Positions 36,074 to 44,872 of a stretch of DNA of 64,000 bases are shown here, in pieces. Positions within the stretch are counted from its first letter, which is position 1. Each line of letters starts with the position of its first letter. The position numbers and the translations under genes are program-made. Where the stretch lies: contig NZ_CP024636.1 in the NCBI RefSeq assembly GCF_009728735.1, forward strand, positions 396,322-460,321. The letters are read 5' to 3'. Origin of the DNA: Pantoea phytobeneficialis (GTDB lineage: Bacteria > Pseudomonadota > Gammaproteobacteria > Enterobacterales > Enterobacteriaceae). The notes beneath the pieces were generated by a model. That model was not told the origin of the DNA and searched no databases. It was given only the letters and a program-made list of their open reading frames with translations.

Positions 36074-36094
36074 TTGTTGCATTTTGGCAACAAT
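36073..36094 (+). other. Small hairpin after the LysR gene
   Basis: ATTGTTGC (36073-36080) and GCAACAAT (36087-36094) form an eight-base stem with a six-base loop immediately after the stop. No T tract follows. It could be a weak terminator or an operator in front of the exporter gene. Confidence 0.4.
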
Positions 36095-36184
36095 AGCGCG
36101 CTGCGTGGCAAATATCCCGGTTGCTCTGTTATCGACACGATACCGCTGTTAGCCTGAATGTCAGCTTAAAACAGGGATATCATC

Positions 36185-37393
36185 ATGCAGCAACCTCCAA
36201 CGGCGTTAGCGCCTGAACAGCAACACTGGCGGCGAAATTTGTTCGTCTGCGTACTCGGTTCCTTCAGCACCATCGTGGCGATGACGCTTCTGCTGCCGTT
36301 TTTGCCGTTGTATGTACAGCAACTCGGGGTGCAGGAACCGGCAGCGATTGCACGCTGGTCGGGGGCGGCCTATGGCGCTACCTTCCTCAGCGCTGCGCTG
36401 ACTGCGCCGCTGTGGGGCAAGCTGGCGGATCGCTATGGTCGCAAACTGATGCTGATCCGCGCCAGCCTGGGGATGGCGATTGCCATGTCATTGATTGGTA
36501 TGGCAACCGCGCCCTGGCAACTGGTGGCGTTGCGTCTGCTGGCTGGTTTGCTCGGCGGCTACGCATCCGGCTCCACCATCCTGGTGGCGGCACAAACGCC
36601 GAAAGAGCAGACCGGCTGGGCGCTGGGTATGCTGTCGTCCGGTATTATGGCGGGTAATGTGGTGGGGCCGTTACTGGGCGGCGTGCTGCCGCCGTTGATC
36701 GGCATTCGTCATACCTTTTGGCTGACCGGTGCGGTGATTTTTCTCGCTTTTCTCGCCACCACTTTTTTGCTGAAAGAAGCGCCGCGTCAGGCGAAAAAGG
36801 CGGTGCAGAGCAGCAGCGCCGATGAGAAAGCGGTGAACCTGCCGGTGGTACGTTTGATGTGGTTATCCGGCATGTTATTGATTTTCGCCAATATGTCGAT
36901 TGAACCGATTATCACGCTGTATGTCGGGCAGTTTGTCAGCGGCGACCACGCGATTACCGTCACCGCCGGCCTGGTGATGGCAGCCGCTGCACTCGGCAGC
37001 ATTCTTTCTGCACCACGTCTCGGACGGCTGGCCGACCGTATCGGTCATGGCCGGGTACTGATTTATGGTTTGATTGCATGCGCGTTGCTGCTGATTCCTC
37101 AGGCGTTTATTACCGCAGCCTGGCAACTGGTGGTGCTGCGTTTTCTGATGGGGATGGCCTTGGGTGGGCTGATGCCGTGCGTCACGGCGTTGATTCGCCA
37201 CAATGTGCCGCAAACCCAGGTGGGGAAAATGCTGGGATACTCAACGTCGGCGCAGTATGTCGGTCAGGTGAGCGGCCCGTTGTTTGGCGGCTTTGTCGGC
37301 GGGGCTTTCGGCATGCGGCCAGTGTTTCTGGCAACCTGCGTGATTATGGCGTTGTGTGCGGTGTTGAATGCGCGGGTGCTGCGGAAGCATTGA
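36185..37393 (+). CDS. MFS multidrug exporter, MdtG-like
   Basis: 402 residues, 12 membrane segments. Resembles E. coli MdtG: HWRRNLFVCVLGSFSTIVAM, LLPFLPLYVQQLGVQEPAAI, the motif GKLADRYGRKLMLIRASLGM and RLLAGLLGGYASGSTILVAA, SAPRLGRLADRIGHGRVLIY in the second half. MdtG confers resistance to fosfomycin and deoxycholate in E. coli; substrate here is inferred. A REPIN-like pair and a bidirectional terminator follow. Confidence 0.85.
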   Translation: MQQPPTALAPEQQHWRRNLFVCVLGSFSTIVAMTLLLPFLPLYVQQLGVQEPAAIARWSGAAYGATFLSAALTAPLWGKLADRYGRKLMLIRASLGMAIAMSLIGMATAPWQLVALRLLAGLLGGYASGSTILVAAQTPKEQTGWALGMLSSGIMAGNVVGPLLGGVLPPLIGIRHTFWLTGAVIFLAFLATTFLLKEAPRQAKKAVQSSSADEKAVNLPVVRLMWLSGMLLIFANMSIEPIITLYVGQFVSGDHAITVTAGLVMAAAALGSILSAPRLGRLADRIGHGRVLIYGLIACALLLIPQAFITAAWQLVVLRFLMGMALGGLMPCVTALIRHNVPQTQVGKMLGYSTSAQYVGQVSGPLFGGFVGGAFGMRPVFLATCVIMALCAVLNARVLRKH

Positions 37394-37396
37394 TGC

Positions 37397-37452
37397 GTAG
37401 CGGCGCGATTTATCGCGCGCCTTTAAAACTGCGCGATAAATCGCGCCGCTAC
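37397..37452. repeat. REP-like inverted pair (REPIN-like)
   Basis: Exact plus unit 37397-37418 and exact minus unit 37431-37452 separated by 12 bases. Lies right after the MdtG-like gene and before the bidirectional terminator. Confidence 0.92.
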
Positions 37453-37466
37453 GGTTTTGAATGCAT

Positions 37467-37499
37467 AAAACAGGCGGACTGAGTCCGCCTGTTTTATTT
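37467..37499. terminator. Bidirectional rho-independent terminator
   Basis: AAACAGGCGGAC (37468-37479) and GTCCGCCTGTTT (37483-37494) form a 12-base stem with a three-base loop. TTTTATTT follows on the plus strand, and on the minus strand the stem ends in TTTTATGC. It serves the MdtG-like gene and, from the other side, gcd, whose stop is at 37503. Confidence 0.9.
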
Positions 37500-37502
37500 A
37501 CG

Positions 37503-39893
37503 CTATTTATTGTCCGGCAGTGCGTAGGCAATCACATAATCGCCCAGCTTGGTGCCAAACGAACCGTGACCACCGGCAGCGATGACAACATACTGCTTGC
37601 CATCCATTTCGTAGGTCATCGGCGTTGCCTGGCCGCCTGCTGGCAAACGTGCCTGCCACAGCATTTCACCGGTGTTGGTGCTGAAGGCACGCAGGTAGTT
37701 ATCTGCGGTCGCACCGATGAAGAATACGTTACCGGCTGTGGTGATCGGGCCGCCGAGCATCGGCATACCCATCTTGAACGGCAGCGGAACCGGCGCGCTA
37801 TCACGAACCGTACCAATGCGTTTTTTCCACACGGTTTCGTTGGTTTTCAGGTCAACGGCAGAGACATAGCCCCACGCCGGTTGTTTACACGGCAGACCAA
37901 ACGGTGACAGGAACGCGTTCAGCTCCACGCCATACGGCACGCCGTACTGCGGCTGGATACCGGTTTCGGTGCCAGAACCCCCTTCCGCGCCTTTCGGCGG
38001 CTCGATCGGGTTGCCCGGACCGCGCGGAATCAGTTTGGAGACGAACGGCAGGGCCATCGGGTTAGCGATAGCGATCTGGCGATGCGGATCGACCGCAATG
38101 CCGCCCCATTCGAACATACCGAGGTTACCCGGGAACACCAGCGTACCCTGCTCAGACGGTGGGGTGAACGGACCGTCATAGCGCAGACGCTTGAAGATCA
38201 CGCGGCACACCAGCTGGTCGTACATGGTCGCGCCCCACATATCCTTATCAGTCAGATTCTGCTTCGGACGGAAGGTCAGTTCTGAATAAGGCTGAGTCGG
38301 AGAAACGTGGTCACCTTTCGCTGCGCCCTGCGGAACCGGGGTTTCCGGTGCCGGAACAACTGGCTTACCGGTGCGACGATCCAGCACAAAGATGTTACCG
38401 GTTTTCGCCGGAGCATAAATCACCGGTACGGTGTTGCCATCTTTGTCAGTGATATCGGCCAGCGTCGGCTGTGACGGCAGGTCCATATCCCACAGATCGT
38501 GATGCACGGTCTGATACGACCACACCAGCTTACCGGTGGTGGCGTTCAGCGCCAGTACGCTGCTCGCATAGCGCTCCTGTTCTGGTGTGCGGTTACCGCC
38601 CCAGATATCCGGGGTAGACACGCCCATCGGCAGGTAAACGATATCCAGTTTCGGATCGTACACCGCCGGCGCCCAGGAGTTAGGCGAGTTCATGGTGAAG
38701 GTATGTTCATCATCAGGAATCGCGTTCGGATCTTTCGCGCCCGGATCGAACACCCACAGCAGTTTACCGGTATTGACGTCAAAGCCACGGATGGCACCAG
38801 ACGGCTCACGGGTTGAGTAGTTATCCGTCACCGCACCGGCAATCACAATGGTGGTATCGGTGATGATCGGTGGTGAAGTCGGCTCATACTGGCCTGGGGT
38901 CAGCACCGGCTGTTTGTGTTGCAGATCCAGCTCGCCGTTGTTGCCGAAAGCAGCACAACGCTCACCGGTTTCCGCATCCAGCGCGAACAGACGACCATCG
39001 TTTACCGGCAGGTAAATGCGGCGTGAGCACAGCGCAGGCTGGGTGCCAGACGCATCAGCAGCGGCCGGAACTTCGTGGTAAGAAACGCCACGACAGGTTA
39101 CGTGCTGGAAGGTCGGGTTCGGCTTCAAGCCTGGATCAAATTTCCACTTCTGCTTACCGGTTTTCGCATCCAGTGCAAACAGGATTTGGTGCGGTGAGCA
39201 GAGATACAGGGTGTCGCGGATTTTAATCGGGGTCACTTCATCAGTGATTTCACCCGGATCGTTTGGCGTCTTCAGGTCACCCGTCTGGAACTGCCAGGCA
39301 ACTTGCAGATTTTTCACGTTATCTGCGTTGATCTGCTTCAGCGGTGAGAAGCGGGTGCCTTGCTGGTCACGCGCGTAAGCAGGCCAGTCGCCATCGGCGA
39401 TGTTGCTCAGCGGTTGTGCCTGCGGGGCATTGGCTTCGGTGGCTGGCAGAGTGCCATTCAGCTCTTGCGGATCGTGGAATACTGCCCACGCCAGCACCAG
39501 CGCACTGGCAACCAGGGCGATGCCCATAATGCCCAGCGCACCTTTTCCGGCGTTGTTGAGTTTGCGATACACAAACGGCAACACCAGCCAGACGCCAAAA
39601 ATCACCAGCACGTCAGTACGCGGTGCCAGCGCCCAGAAGTCGAAACCGACTTCCCATACGCCCCACACCAACGTAGCCAGCAGCAGCAAGGCGTACAACA
39701 CCAATGCTGAACCGCTACGACGCCACAGCAGAATAGCGGTGATTAACATAACCACACCGCCAATTACGTAGTACCAGGAACCTCCAATGGCGGCTAACCA
39801 CGCGCCGCCAATCAGCATAAACGCCCCTGTCAGCAGTGCGAACAGCACTGTCAGGAAACGAATTACGCCAAAAGATGAGGAATTTTTCCCCAT
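37503..39893 (-). CDS. gcd: PQQ-dependent membrane glucose dehydrogenase
   Basis: 796 residues, the same length as E. coli Gcd, from the ATG at 39891-39893 (GAGGT upstream); an earlier ATG would add eight residues. Five N-terminal membrane segments (about 1-140, including GVWEVGFDFWALAPRTDVLV), then the eight-bladed quinoprotein propeller in the periplasm: DWPAYARDQQGTRFSPLKQI, HVTCRGVSYHE, YEPTSPPIITDTTIVIAGAV, YQTVHHDLWDMDLPSQPTL and GGHGSFGTKLGDYVIAYALP. Oxidises glucose to gluconolactone and feeds electrons to ubiquinone. Needs PQQ; no pqq genes are in the window. A GntR-like 13-mer lies 221-233 bases upstream of the start. Confidence 0.97.
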   Translation of the reverse strand: MGKNSSSFGVIRFLTVLFALLTGAFMLIGGAWLAAIGGSWYYVIGGVVMLITAILLWRRSGSALVLYALLLLATLVWGVWEVGFDFWALAPRTDVLVIFGVWLVLPFVYRKLNNAGKGALGIMGIALVASALVLAWAVFHDPQELNGTLPATEANAPQAQPLSNIADGDWPAYARDQQGTRFSPLKQINADNVKNLQVAWQFQTGDLKTPNDPGEITDEVTPIKIRDTLYLCSPHQILFALDAKTGKQKWKFDPGLKPNPTFQHVTCRGVSYHEVPAAADASGTQPALCSRRIYLPVNDGRLFALDAETGERCAAFGNNGELDLQHKQPVLTPGQYEPTSPPIITDTTIVIAGAVTDNYSTREPSGAIRGFDVNTGKLLWVFDPGAKDPNAIPDDEHTFTMNSPNSWAPAVYDPKLDIVYLPMGVSTPDIWGGNRTPEQERYASSVLALNATTGKLVWSYQTVHHDLWDMDLPSQPTLADITDKDGNTVPVIYAPAKTGNIFVLDRRTGKPVVPAPETPVPQGAAKGDHVSPTQPYSELTFRPKQNLTDKDMWGATMYDQLVCRVIFKRLRYDGPFTPPSEQGTLVFPGNLGMFEWGGIAVDPHRQIAIANPMALPFVSKLIPRGPGNPIEPPKGAEGGSGTETGIQPQYGVPYGVELNAFLSPFGLPCKQPAWGYVSAVDLKTNETVWKKRIGTVRDSAPVPLPFKMGMPMLGGPITTAGNVFFIGATADNYLRAFSTNTGEMLWQARLPAGGQATPMTYEMDGKQYVVIAAGGHGSFGTKLGDYVIAYALPDNK

Positions 39894-40111
39894 AATGTTG
39901 ACCTCTTTTTTCGCCATAAGACTAAAGGAAACAACGCGTTGCGCCGAATCCCGATATAAGGTACGAGGTGATGTAAATGTCCACTCCGGAACGCTTCCGT
40001 GACGCCTGATGATCCCTTTGCGTTAAATTTTATCTTAAAAACGTTAACAGGTTTGATCTTTTTCAGCGCTTTGGACTTCAGAATGGGGAATGACACAACA
40101 TTTTATAAGGG

Positions 40112-40126
40112 TATTACCGGTAACAT
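40112..40126 (-). promoter_or_regulatory. GntR-like operator upstream of gcd
   Basis: On the minus strand this reads ATGTTACCGGTAATA, sharing the 13-mer ATGTTACCGGTAA with the site before the gluconate dehydrogenase operon (19060-19072). Palindromic core TTACCGGTAA at 40114-40123. It lies in the gcd upstream region between gcd and the EAL-like gene's 3' end, so gcd is the only plausible target. Confidence 0.58.
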
Positions 40127-40177
40127 GCCCGAATTGATCGGGCTGTTTTTGCTGAGCGCGCTATTTTGTGTAACCGT

Positions 40178-40777
40178 TTACACTTCAAATAAATCGCTGC
40201 TGGTGCGTTGTTCCTGCCAGCCACTGATATGTAATCGAGCATAGCACTCATCCGTCAGTGTTAAAGTCGGGGTGCGTAATATCACCTCTGCTTCTCTTTC
40301 CCGGAAGGCAGAGAGGAGAAAGGGAAAGCTGAACTTGAGATAATTTTCGTTGAAAAAAACATGGGTCAGCACAATGCCGCTGAAGGGAAATTCCTCAATA
40401 TTTCGCCACTGGGTTCCCGGTGTCGCTACATCGTAGAGCCAGAAACTAAAATCCTGTGCCAGGGACTTTAGGGCGGGACCATTCTGCTGCAACGCCTCAT
40501 AGTTAATGGCCAGTCGGACATTGTCTGATCGCAGGCAGGAATAATTTTCTGGTGTCTGTAATAAATCCGTAAGCCTATTTCCCTGTAATGGGGTAATTAT
40601 TAACGCTGTTTCATCAAAAAATTGGTTATGTAAGGAAACTATGTTGCGATCGTTAAGTGATGCATGACTATTCTGCCCAGAATTTATAAGGGGTGATGAA
40701 TAGCAAGCGCCGGTTATCCTGCCATCGAAGCGGCGGATACGCTCAGTAACATAAGGGTTGTATGAACTGTTTTCCAT
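40178..40777 (-). CDS. Hypothetical protein, possibly a degenerate EAL-like domain
   Basis: 199 residues, AGAGATAA before the ATG. No family is certain. A central stretch, LAQDFSFWLYDVATPGTQWR followed by NIEEFPFSGIVLTHVFFNEN, has the spacing of the EAL-domain region 'L-DDFGTG-S-L-L-fd-iKiD-F', but the DD pair, the EAL signature and the metal ligands are missing. If related, it would be a catalytically dead member, like YdiV/RflP, acting by protein binding. It could equally be an unrelated protein. Base composition is more A+T-rich than its neighbours, hinting at transfer. Stands alone upstream of gcd on the same strand. Confidence 0.55.
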   Translation of the reverse strand: MENSSYNPYVTERIRRFDGRITGACYSSPLINSGQNSHASLNDRNIVSLHNQFFDETALIITPLQGNRLTDLLQTPENYSCLRSDNVRLAINYEALQQNGPALKSLAQDFSFWLYDVATPGTQWRNIEEFPFSGIVLTHVFFNENYLKFSFPFLLSAFREREAEVILRTPTLTLTDECYARLHISGWQEQRTSSDLFEV

Positions 40778-41194
40778 TTATCTCTATAAATATATTAATT
40801 AACTGGAAGGGTTTATTTATAATAAAAATGGTGCGACTGCTGCTGTGAACAGTTTTCTAATATAAAACGTTTCCTTTGTGAAGATCACCTTTTTTATCTG
40901 TCTCTGCTAAAGAGATATTAGGTATTATTAATACATTAATTAACGTCTTATTGCCCTTCTCTGGTGGTTTACGCTATTTCCTCAATAAAAAATAAGCCTG
41001 CTAATATTCAGAGCTCTATGCTTGGATTTTTTTTATATAACCAACTGTTTTTAAAGAGCACGCCTTGCCGTTGCCTGAGCCGCCAAAATCCCGCACTCTG
41101 TCGCCTGAAAAAGATAAGGAAAACCTCAGCGAGGTTTTTTCATAAGGCTTGTGCAACGACACTGGCCGGAACTGCAATTCAGGATGGGATAAAT
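40778..41194. other. Gene-free divergent region
   Basis: 417 A+T-rich bases between the EAL-like gene and the EntS-like exporter. The plus-strand frame open from 40964 lacks an ATG until 41195 and its translation (many Cys, Lys, Arg) looks non-coding. Promoters for both neighbours should be here, but I cannot place them reliably. Confidence 0.5.
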
Positions 41195-42466
41195 ATGGGT
41201 TCTCTGACATCAGCAGCGGATGGCTCGCTGCTGCGGCACAGGTCGTTTGTTGCTTTCTGGCTGGCGCGCACCTGTTCCTCATTTGGTTTTCAGATGTTTT
41301 CCGTTGCCGTCAGCTGGCAAATCTACTCGCTGACCAACAGCGCGATGGCGTTGGGGATGATCGGCCTGATGCAGTTTCTGCCATCGGTGCTGTTGGCGTT
41401 ACCAGCCGGACATCTGGCCGATCAGTTCGACCGGCGGCGAATTGTGCTGCTGGGACAACTGGTCGAGTGGGGAGCGCTGCTGGCGTTAGTGGCGCTGACG
41501 TTATTCAACTGGGCAGATAAAACCGCTATCTGGAGCCTGGTATTTCTGATTGCCGTCGCCAAGGCGCTGGAGTGGCCGGCATTATCCTCGATGCTGCCCG
41601 CGCTGGTGCCGCCACAGATTCTGGCTCGCGCAACGGCGGCTAACGCGGTCGGTGGACAGGCCGCGGTGATCATTGGGCCTACGCTCGGTGGGTTGCTGTA
41701 CGTAGCCGGACCGGATGTGGTGTACGGTGTTTCGGCGTTGTTTTATTTGTTCTCACTGCTGCTGGTCAGCCGTATCCGCTATGAACGCCCGCCGCAAACG
41801 CGCCTGCCGATGAACCTCACCAACCTGTTTGCCGGTGTGCATTTCATCCGTGAACGCAAAGATGTGCTTGGGGTGATTTCACTCGATCTGTTTGCGGTGC
41901 TGCTAGGCGGGGCGACCGCGCTGCTGCCTATTTTCGCCAAAGACATTCTGCACACCGGACCCTGGGGGTTGGGGATGTTACGTGGCGCGCCGTCAGTCGG
42001 GGCGCTGGTGGTCGGTGTATGGCTCAGTCGTCACAAACTGGAAAAGCACGTCGGGATGATCATGTTTGGCGCGGTGGCCGGTTTTGGAGTGGCGACGCTT
42101 ATCTTTGCGCTTTCCAGCCAGTTGTGGCTGTCGCTACTGGCGCTGGCCGCGCTTGGGGCGTTTGATATGGTCAGCATGGTGATTCGCGGCGCGTTGGTTC
42201 AGTTGGATACCCCGGACGATATGCGGGGGCGCGTCAACGCGGTGAACGCCATCTTTATTAATACCTCCAACCAGCTGGGTGAATTTGAGTCCGGGATGCT
42301 GGCGGCGTGGCTGGGTGCAGTGCCAGCTGCGGCGCTCGGCGGTATTGGTACGCTGGTGGTGGTGGCGCTCTGGATGACCCTTTTCCCGCATCTGCGGAAA
42401 CGTCAGCGGCTGGAGAACGATCCGGTGGTGCCGCAGGCAACAAAAACCGGCCAACAGGCCGGTTAA
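41195..42466 (+). CDS. MFS exporter of the EntS-like (MFS_3) group
   Basis: 423 residues from the ATG at 41195 (GGGAT upstream). 12 membrane segments. Start LLRHRSFVAFWLARTCSSFG, then LPAGHLADQFDRRRIVLLGQ (the D-R-R-R loop typical of the group), ATAANAVGGQAAVIIGPTLG, and the C-terminal DDMRGRVNAVNAIFINTSNQ characteristic of MFS_3 proteins such as EntS. Members export siderophores or drugs. No siderophore genes are nearby, so the substrate is unknown. A minus-strand terminator is embedded in the last codons. Confidence 0.87.
   Translation: MGSLTSAADGSLLRHRSFVAFWLARTCSSFGFQMFSVAVSWQIYSLTNSAMALGMIGLMQFLPSVLLALPAGHLADQFDRRRIVLLGQLVEWGALLALVALTLFNWADKTAIWSLVFLIAVAKALEWPALSSMLPALVPPQILARATAANAVGGQAAVIIGPTLGGLLYVAGPDVVYGVSALFYLFSLLLVSRIRYERPPQTRLPMNLTNLFAGVHFIRERKDVLGVISLDLFAVLLGGATALLPIFAKDILHTGPWGLGMLRGAPSVGALVVGVWLSRHKLEKHVGMIMFGAVAGFGVATLIFALSSQLWLSLLALAALGAFDMVSMVIRGALVQLDTPDDMRGRVNAVNAIFINTSNQLGEFESGMLAAWLGAVPAAALGGIGTLVVVALWMTLFPHLRKRQRLENDPVVPQATKTGQQAG
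42441..42464 (-). terminator. Terminator of the Gfo/Idh gene inside the opposing exporter gene
   Basis: Read on the minus strand: AACCGGCC-TGTT-GGCCGGTT followed by TTTG, i.e. an eight-base stem (42457-42464 with 42445-42452), tetraloop and U tract. It lies 72 bases beyond the stop of the convergent dehydrogenase, within the last codons of the plus-strand exporter. Confidence 0.75.
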
Positions 42467-42497
42467 GGGTATTGCCAGTCCGAACTGCCATGACAAA

Positions 42498-42527
42498 GCT
42501 CGCGATCAGGGGGCTGGGATCGCGAGC
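42498..42527. other. Hairpin between convergent genes
   Basis: GCTCGCGATC (42498-42507) and GATCGCGAGC (42518-42527) form a ten-base stem with a ten-base loop between the convergent exporter and dehydrogenase genes. No T tract on either strand. Confidence 0.5.
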
Positions 42528-42535
42528 AGTGGCCG

Positions 42536-43696
42536 TCAGACGGCCGCTGTTTTCCCCAGGCTGGCATCAAATTTTTTCCAGCTTTCTGTCATATCCACCA
42601 CGGTTTTCGATTTTCGCGCTTCGTCGATTTTTATCGCGGTGAGTCCCGCTTCCAGCGCGTCCACCACCGTGACCTTCAGCGGCGTTCCCTGTTTAATGTG
42701 TTTCACGATTTCTTCGGCCATCAGGGCATCAGCGCCATAGTGGCCATCGTAAGCGTTGCCGCTGTAGACGGTATCCACTTCACGTTCGCCAGTTCGGGCG
42801 TTGTGCACACGGAAGTAGTTACGTACAAAGTCGCCCTCAGCCATGCCATCGGTGCCCATGACGCAGAAACGACGGAACTCATCCGGCACGTTAAGGTTGG
42901 CGTGGAAGGCGAGGGTAGCGCCACCGGCGTATTCAATCAGCGCTGTCTGGTAGTCAACGATATCGGCGTCGCTGTCGAACACCGCATCGGTGCTTGACCA
43001 GCCGCTCGGCTTGACGTGATACAACTCGGAATCTGCCGTCACGGCACCTTGCGGCGCGTGTTGCGGGGTAAAGGATTTACGGCCACCAAAGCTGGCGACG
43101 CGCACTGGACGTTCACCCATCAATCCCTGATACAGATCGATATCGTGGCAGCATTTTTCCAGAATGTAGGGACCGGCGTATTTTTCCAGACGACGCCAGT
43201 CACGCTGGAAGAAGGCACCGTGGTACGGCTTGATATGTTCGGTGGCTTCGATGGAGGTGATTTCTCCGAGACGGTTGTCATCACGCGCTGAAAGCAGATC
43301 GTGGTACAGCGGCGAGTAACGCAGCACCAGGCCGACCAGAATGCGTTCATGCCCGTATTGCTGCACCAGCTGCGCCATCGCCATAGTCTGTTCTTCATTG
43401 ATCACCACCGGCTTCTCAGTGAAGACGGTATAACCCGCGGCGAGTCCCTGACGGATATGCTCAAGATGCATAAAGTTCGGTGAACCGACCAGCAGCAGAT
43501 CAAAGCCGCCATGACTCAGCAGGGCGTCGATGCTGTCGAATGCTTTGCCGGGATCGATGCCGAAGGTGTGAAGATTAGGTAAACCCGCCGGAGCCGGATC
43601 GACATAACCCACGACGGAGAACTCTGTATCGGCTTTGCTGAACTCTTTCACCACATGGGAAAGACGAAAGCCAAGACCAATAATGCCCACTTTCAT
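42536..43696 (-). CDS. Gfo/Idh/MocA-family NAD(P)-dependent oxidoreductase
   Basis: 386 residues. Rossmann start MKVGIIGLGFRLSHVVKEFS (GXGXXX variant with Phe-Arg), the family's cofactor-proximal motif VFTEKPVVINEEQ (E-K-P, about residue 93), VGLVLRYSPLYHDL, and the catalytic-region ILEKCCHDIDLYQGLMGERP with H-D. The C-terminal half is the alpha/beta substrate domain. It probably oxidises a sugar or sugar-derived ring hydroxyl. Divergent from the BadF-type kinase (269 bases between), forming one border of the carbohydrate locus. Substrate unknown. Confidence 0.88.
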   Translation of the reverse strand: MKVGIIGLGFRLSHVVKEFSKADTEFSVVGYVDPAPAGLPNLHTFGIDPGKAFDSIDALLSHGGFDLLLVGSPNFMHLEHIRQGLAAGYTVFTEKPVVINEEQTMAMAQLVQQYGHERILVGLVLRYSPLYHDLLSARDDNRLGEITSIEATEHIKPYHGAFFQRDWRRLEKYAGPYILEKCCHDIDLYQGLMGERPVRVASFGGRKSFTPQHAPQGAVTADSELYHVKPSGWSSTDAVFDSDADIVDYQTALIEYAGGATLAFHANLNVPDEFRRFCVMGTDGMAEGDFVRNYFRVHNARTGEREVDTVYSGNAYDGHYGADALMAEEIVKHIKQGTPLKVTVVDALEAGLTAIKIDEARKSKTVVDMTESWKKFDASLGKTAAV

Positions 43697-43834
43697 GTTG
43701 TACCCCTGAAGCCCGTTGCCTGTTAGCCGCCCGACCCATCAGGCTGCTGATAATATGACCGCTAACTTATTACGGCAGAAAAACTAATGTCAATGGATAT
43801 CCTGGTAAAAGAAATGCGTGTTTTTATTATTTGT

Positions 43835-43848
43835 ATGATTTTAATCAT
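43835..43848. promoter_or_regulatory. Operator-like palindrome between dehydrogenase and kinase
   Basis: ATGATTTTAATCAT: arms ATGATT/AATCAT around TT, in an A+T-rich divergent promoter region. A candidate binding site for the ROK regulator encoded at 44873-45994. Confidence 0.4.
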
Positions 43849-43965
43849 TTTTATTTGGTGTTGTGGCTTCCATATTTATTTGTTATTGCGATTTAAGTTT
43901 TTTTACCCTATCTTTCGCACATCTATATAGAGTCATTCCGTGCGGGGCAAAGCAGGAGGAAGCGC

Positions 43966-44844
43966 GTGCAGTCACTGATGCTGGGTATTGATGGTGGTGG
44001 TACGCACTGTCGTGGACGTCTCACCGACGCTCAGGGACAGCTGCTGGCGGAAGCGCGCGGTGGGCCTGCTAACGTCTGGTCGCAGTTTGAGGCGGCCATT
44101 GATGCGATTGATCGGGTGATTGACGATCTCTTCACCCAGGCGGCCTTACCGGCGACGGCGCGGGCGCAAACGGTGCTGGTGGCGGGGCTGGCGGGGGCCA
44201 ATGTTGCCTCGGTGAAAGCCCGGCTGGAGAGCTGGCAGCCGGTTTGTCAGGCACGCTATCTCTTCACCGATGTCGAAATCGCCTGTGCCGGTGCGCATCA
44301 TGGCGCGCCGGGTGCGGTGTTTATCACCGGCACCGGTAGCCAGGGGGCAGCCTGGGATGGCACGCAATTTACGCTGCTCGGCGGCTGGGGTTTTGCCCTG
44401 TCCGATGCCGGATCGGGCGCGGTGCTGGGCCAGCGCGCACTCAGGCTGGCGCTGTTGGCACACGAAGGCATTGTGCCACCTTCTGCGCTGACGCAACGCA
44501 TCATGGCGCATTATCACGACAGCCCGGAACAGATGCTAATCTGGTCACGTCATGCCACTCCGGCTGACTGGGGCCGGGTGGTGCCGGACGTTTTCGCTGC
44601 CGCGCAGGCGGGAGATGTGCATGGCACGACGTTGATTCAGCAAACCGCAGCGGATATCGCGCAGATGGTGCAGCCGCTGCTGGCGCGTAGTCATGGTAAT
44701 CTGGCGCTGATGGGAGGCTTAGCCGCCCCGATTCAGCCCTGGCTTCCGGCGGAGATCGCCGCGTTGCTGGTGCCGCCGCAGGGGGATGCGCTGAGTGGCG
44801 CGATCCGGCTTGCCACGCAGTTTAGCCTGAGCCAACCCGCATAA
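43966..44844 (+). CDS. BadF/BadG-type ATPase, N-acetylglucosamine-kinase-like sugar kinase
   Basis: 292 residues with a GTG start (43966) seven bases after AGGAGG; no ATG gives a full-length protein. Actin-like ATPase fold: phosphate-1 loop MLGIDGGGTHCRGRLTDAQG, phosphate-2 GAPGAVFITGTGSQGAAWDG, and GGWGFALSDAGSGAVLGQRA. The architecture matches GlcNAc and glucosamine kinases of the BadF/BadG/BcrA/BcrD family, which phosphorylate imported amino sugars. The sugar is not proven. Followed after 28 bases by the ROK regulator, so probably one transcript. Confidence 0.87.
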   Translation: MQSLMLGIDGGGTHCRGRLTDAQGQLLAEARGGPANVWSQFEAAIDAIDRVIDDLFTQAALPATARAQTVLVAGLAGANVASVKARLESWQPVCQARYLFTDVEIACAGAHHGAPGAVFITGTGSQGAAWDGTQFTLLGGWGFALSDAGSGAVLGQRALRLALLAHEGIVPPSALTQRIMAHYHDSPEQMLIWSRHATPADWGRVVPDVFAAAQAGDVHGTTLIQQTAADIAQMVQPLLARSHGNLALMGGLAAPIQPWLPAEIAALLVPPQGDALSGAIRLATQFSLSQPA

Positions 44845-44872
44845 CCTTTTCATTCTGCTGATAAAGAGAACC

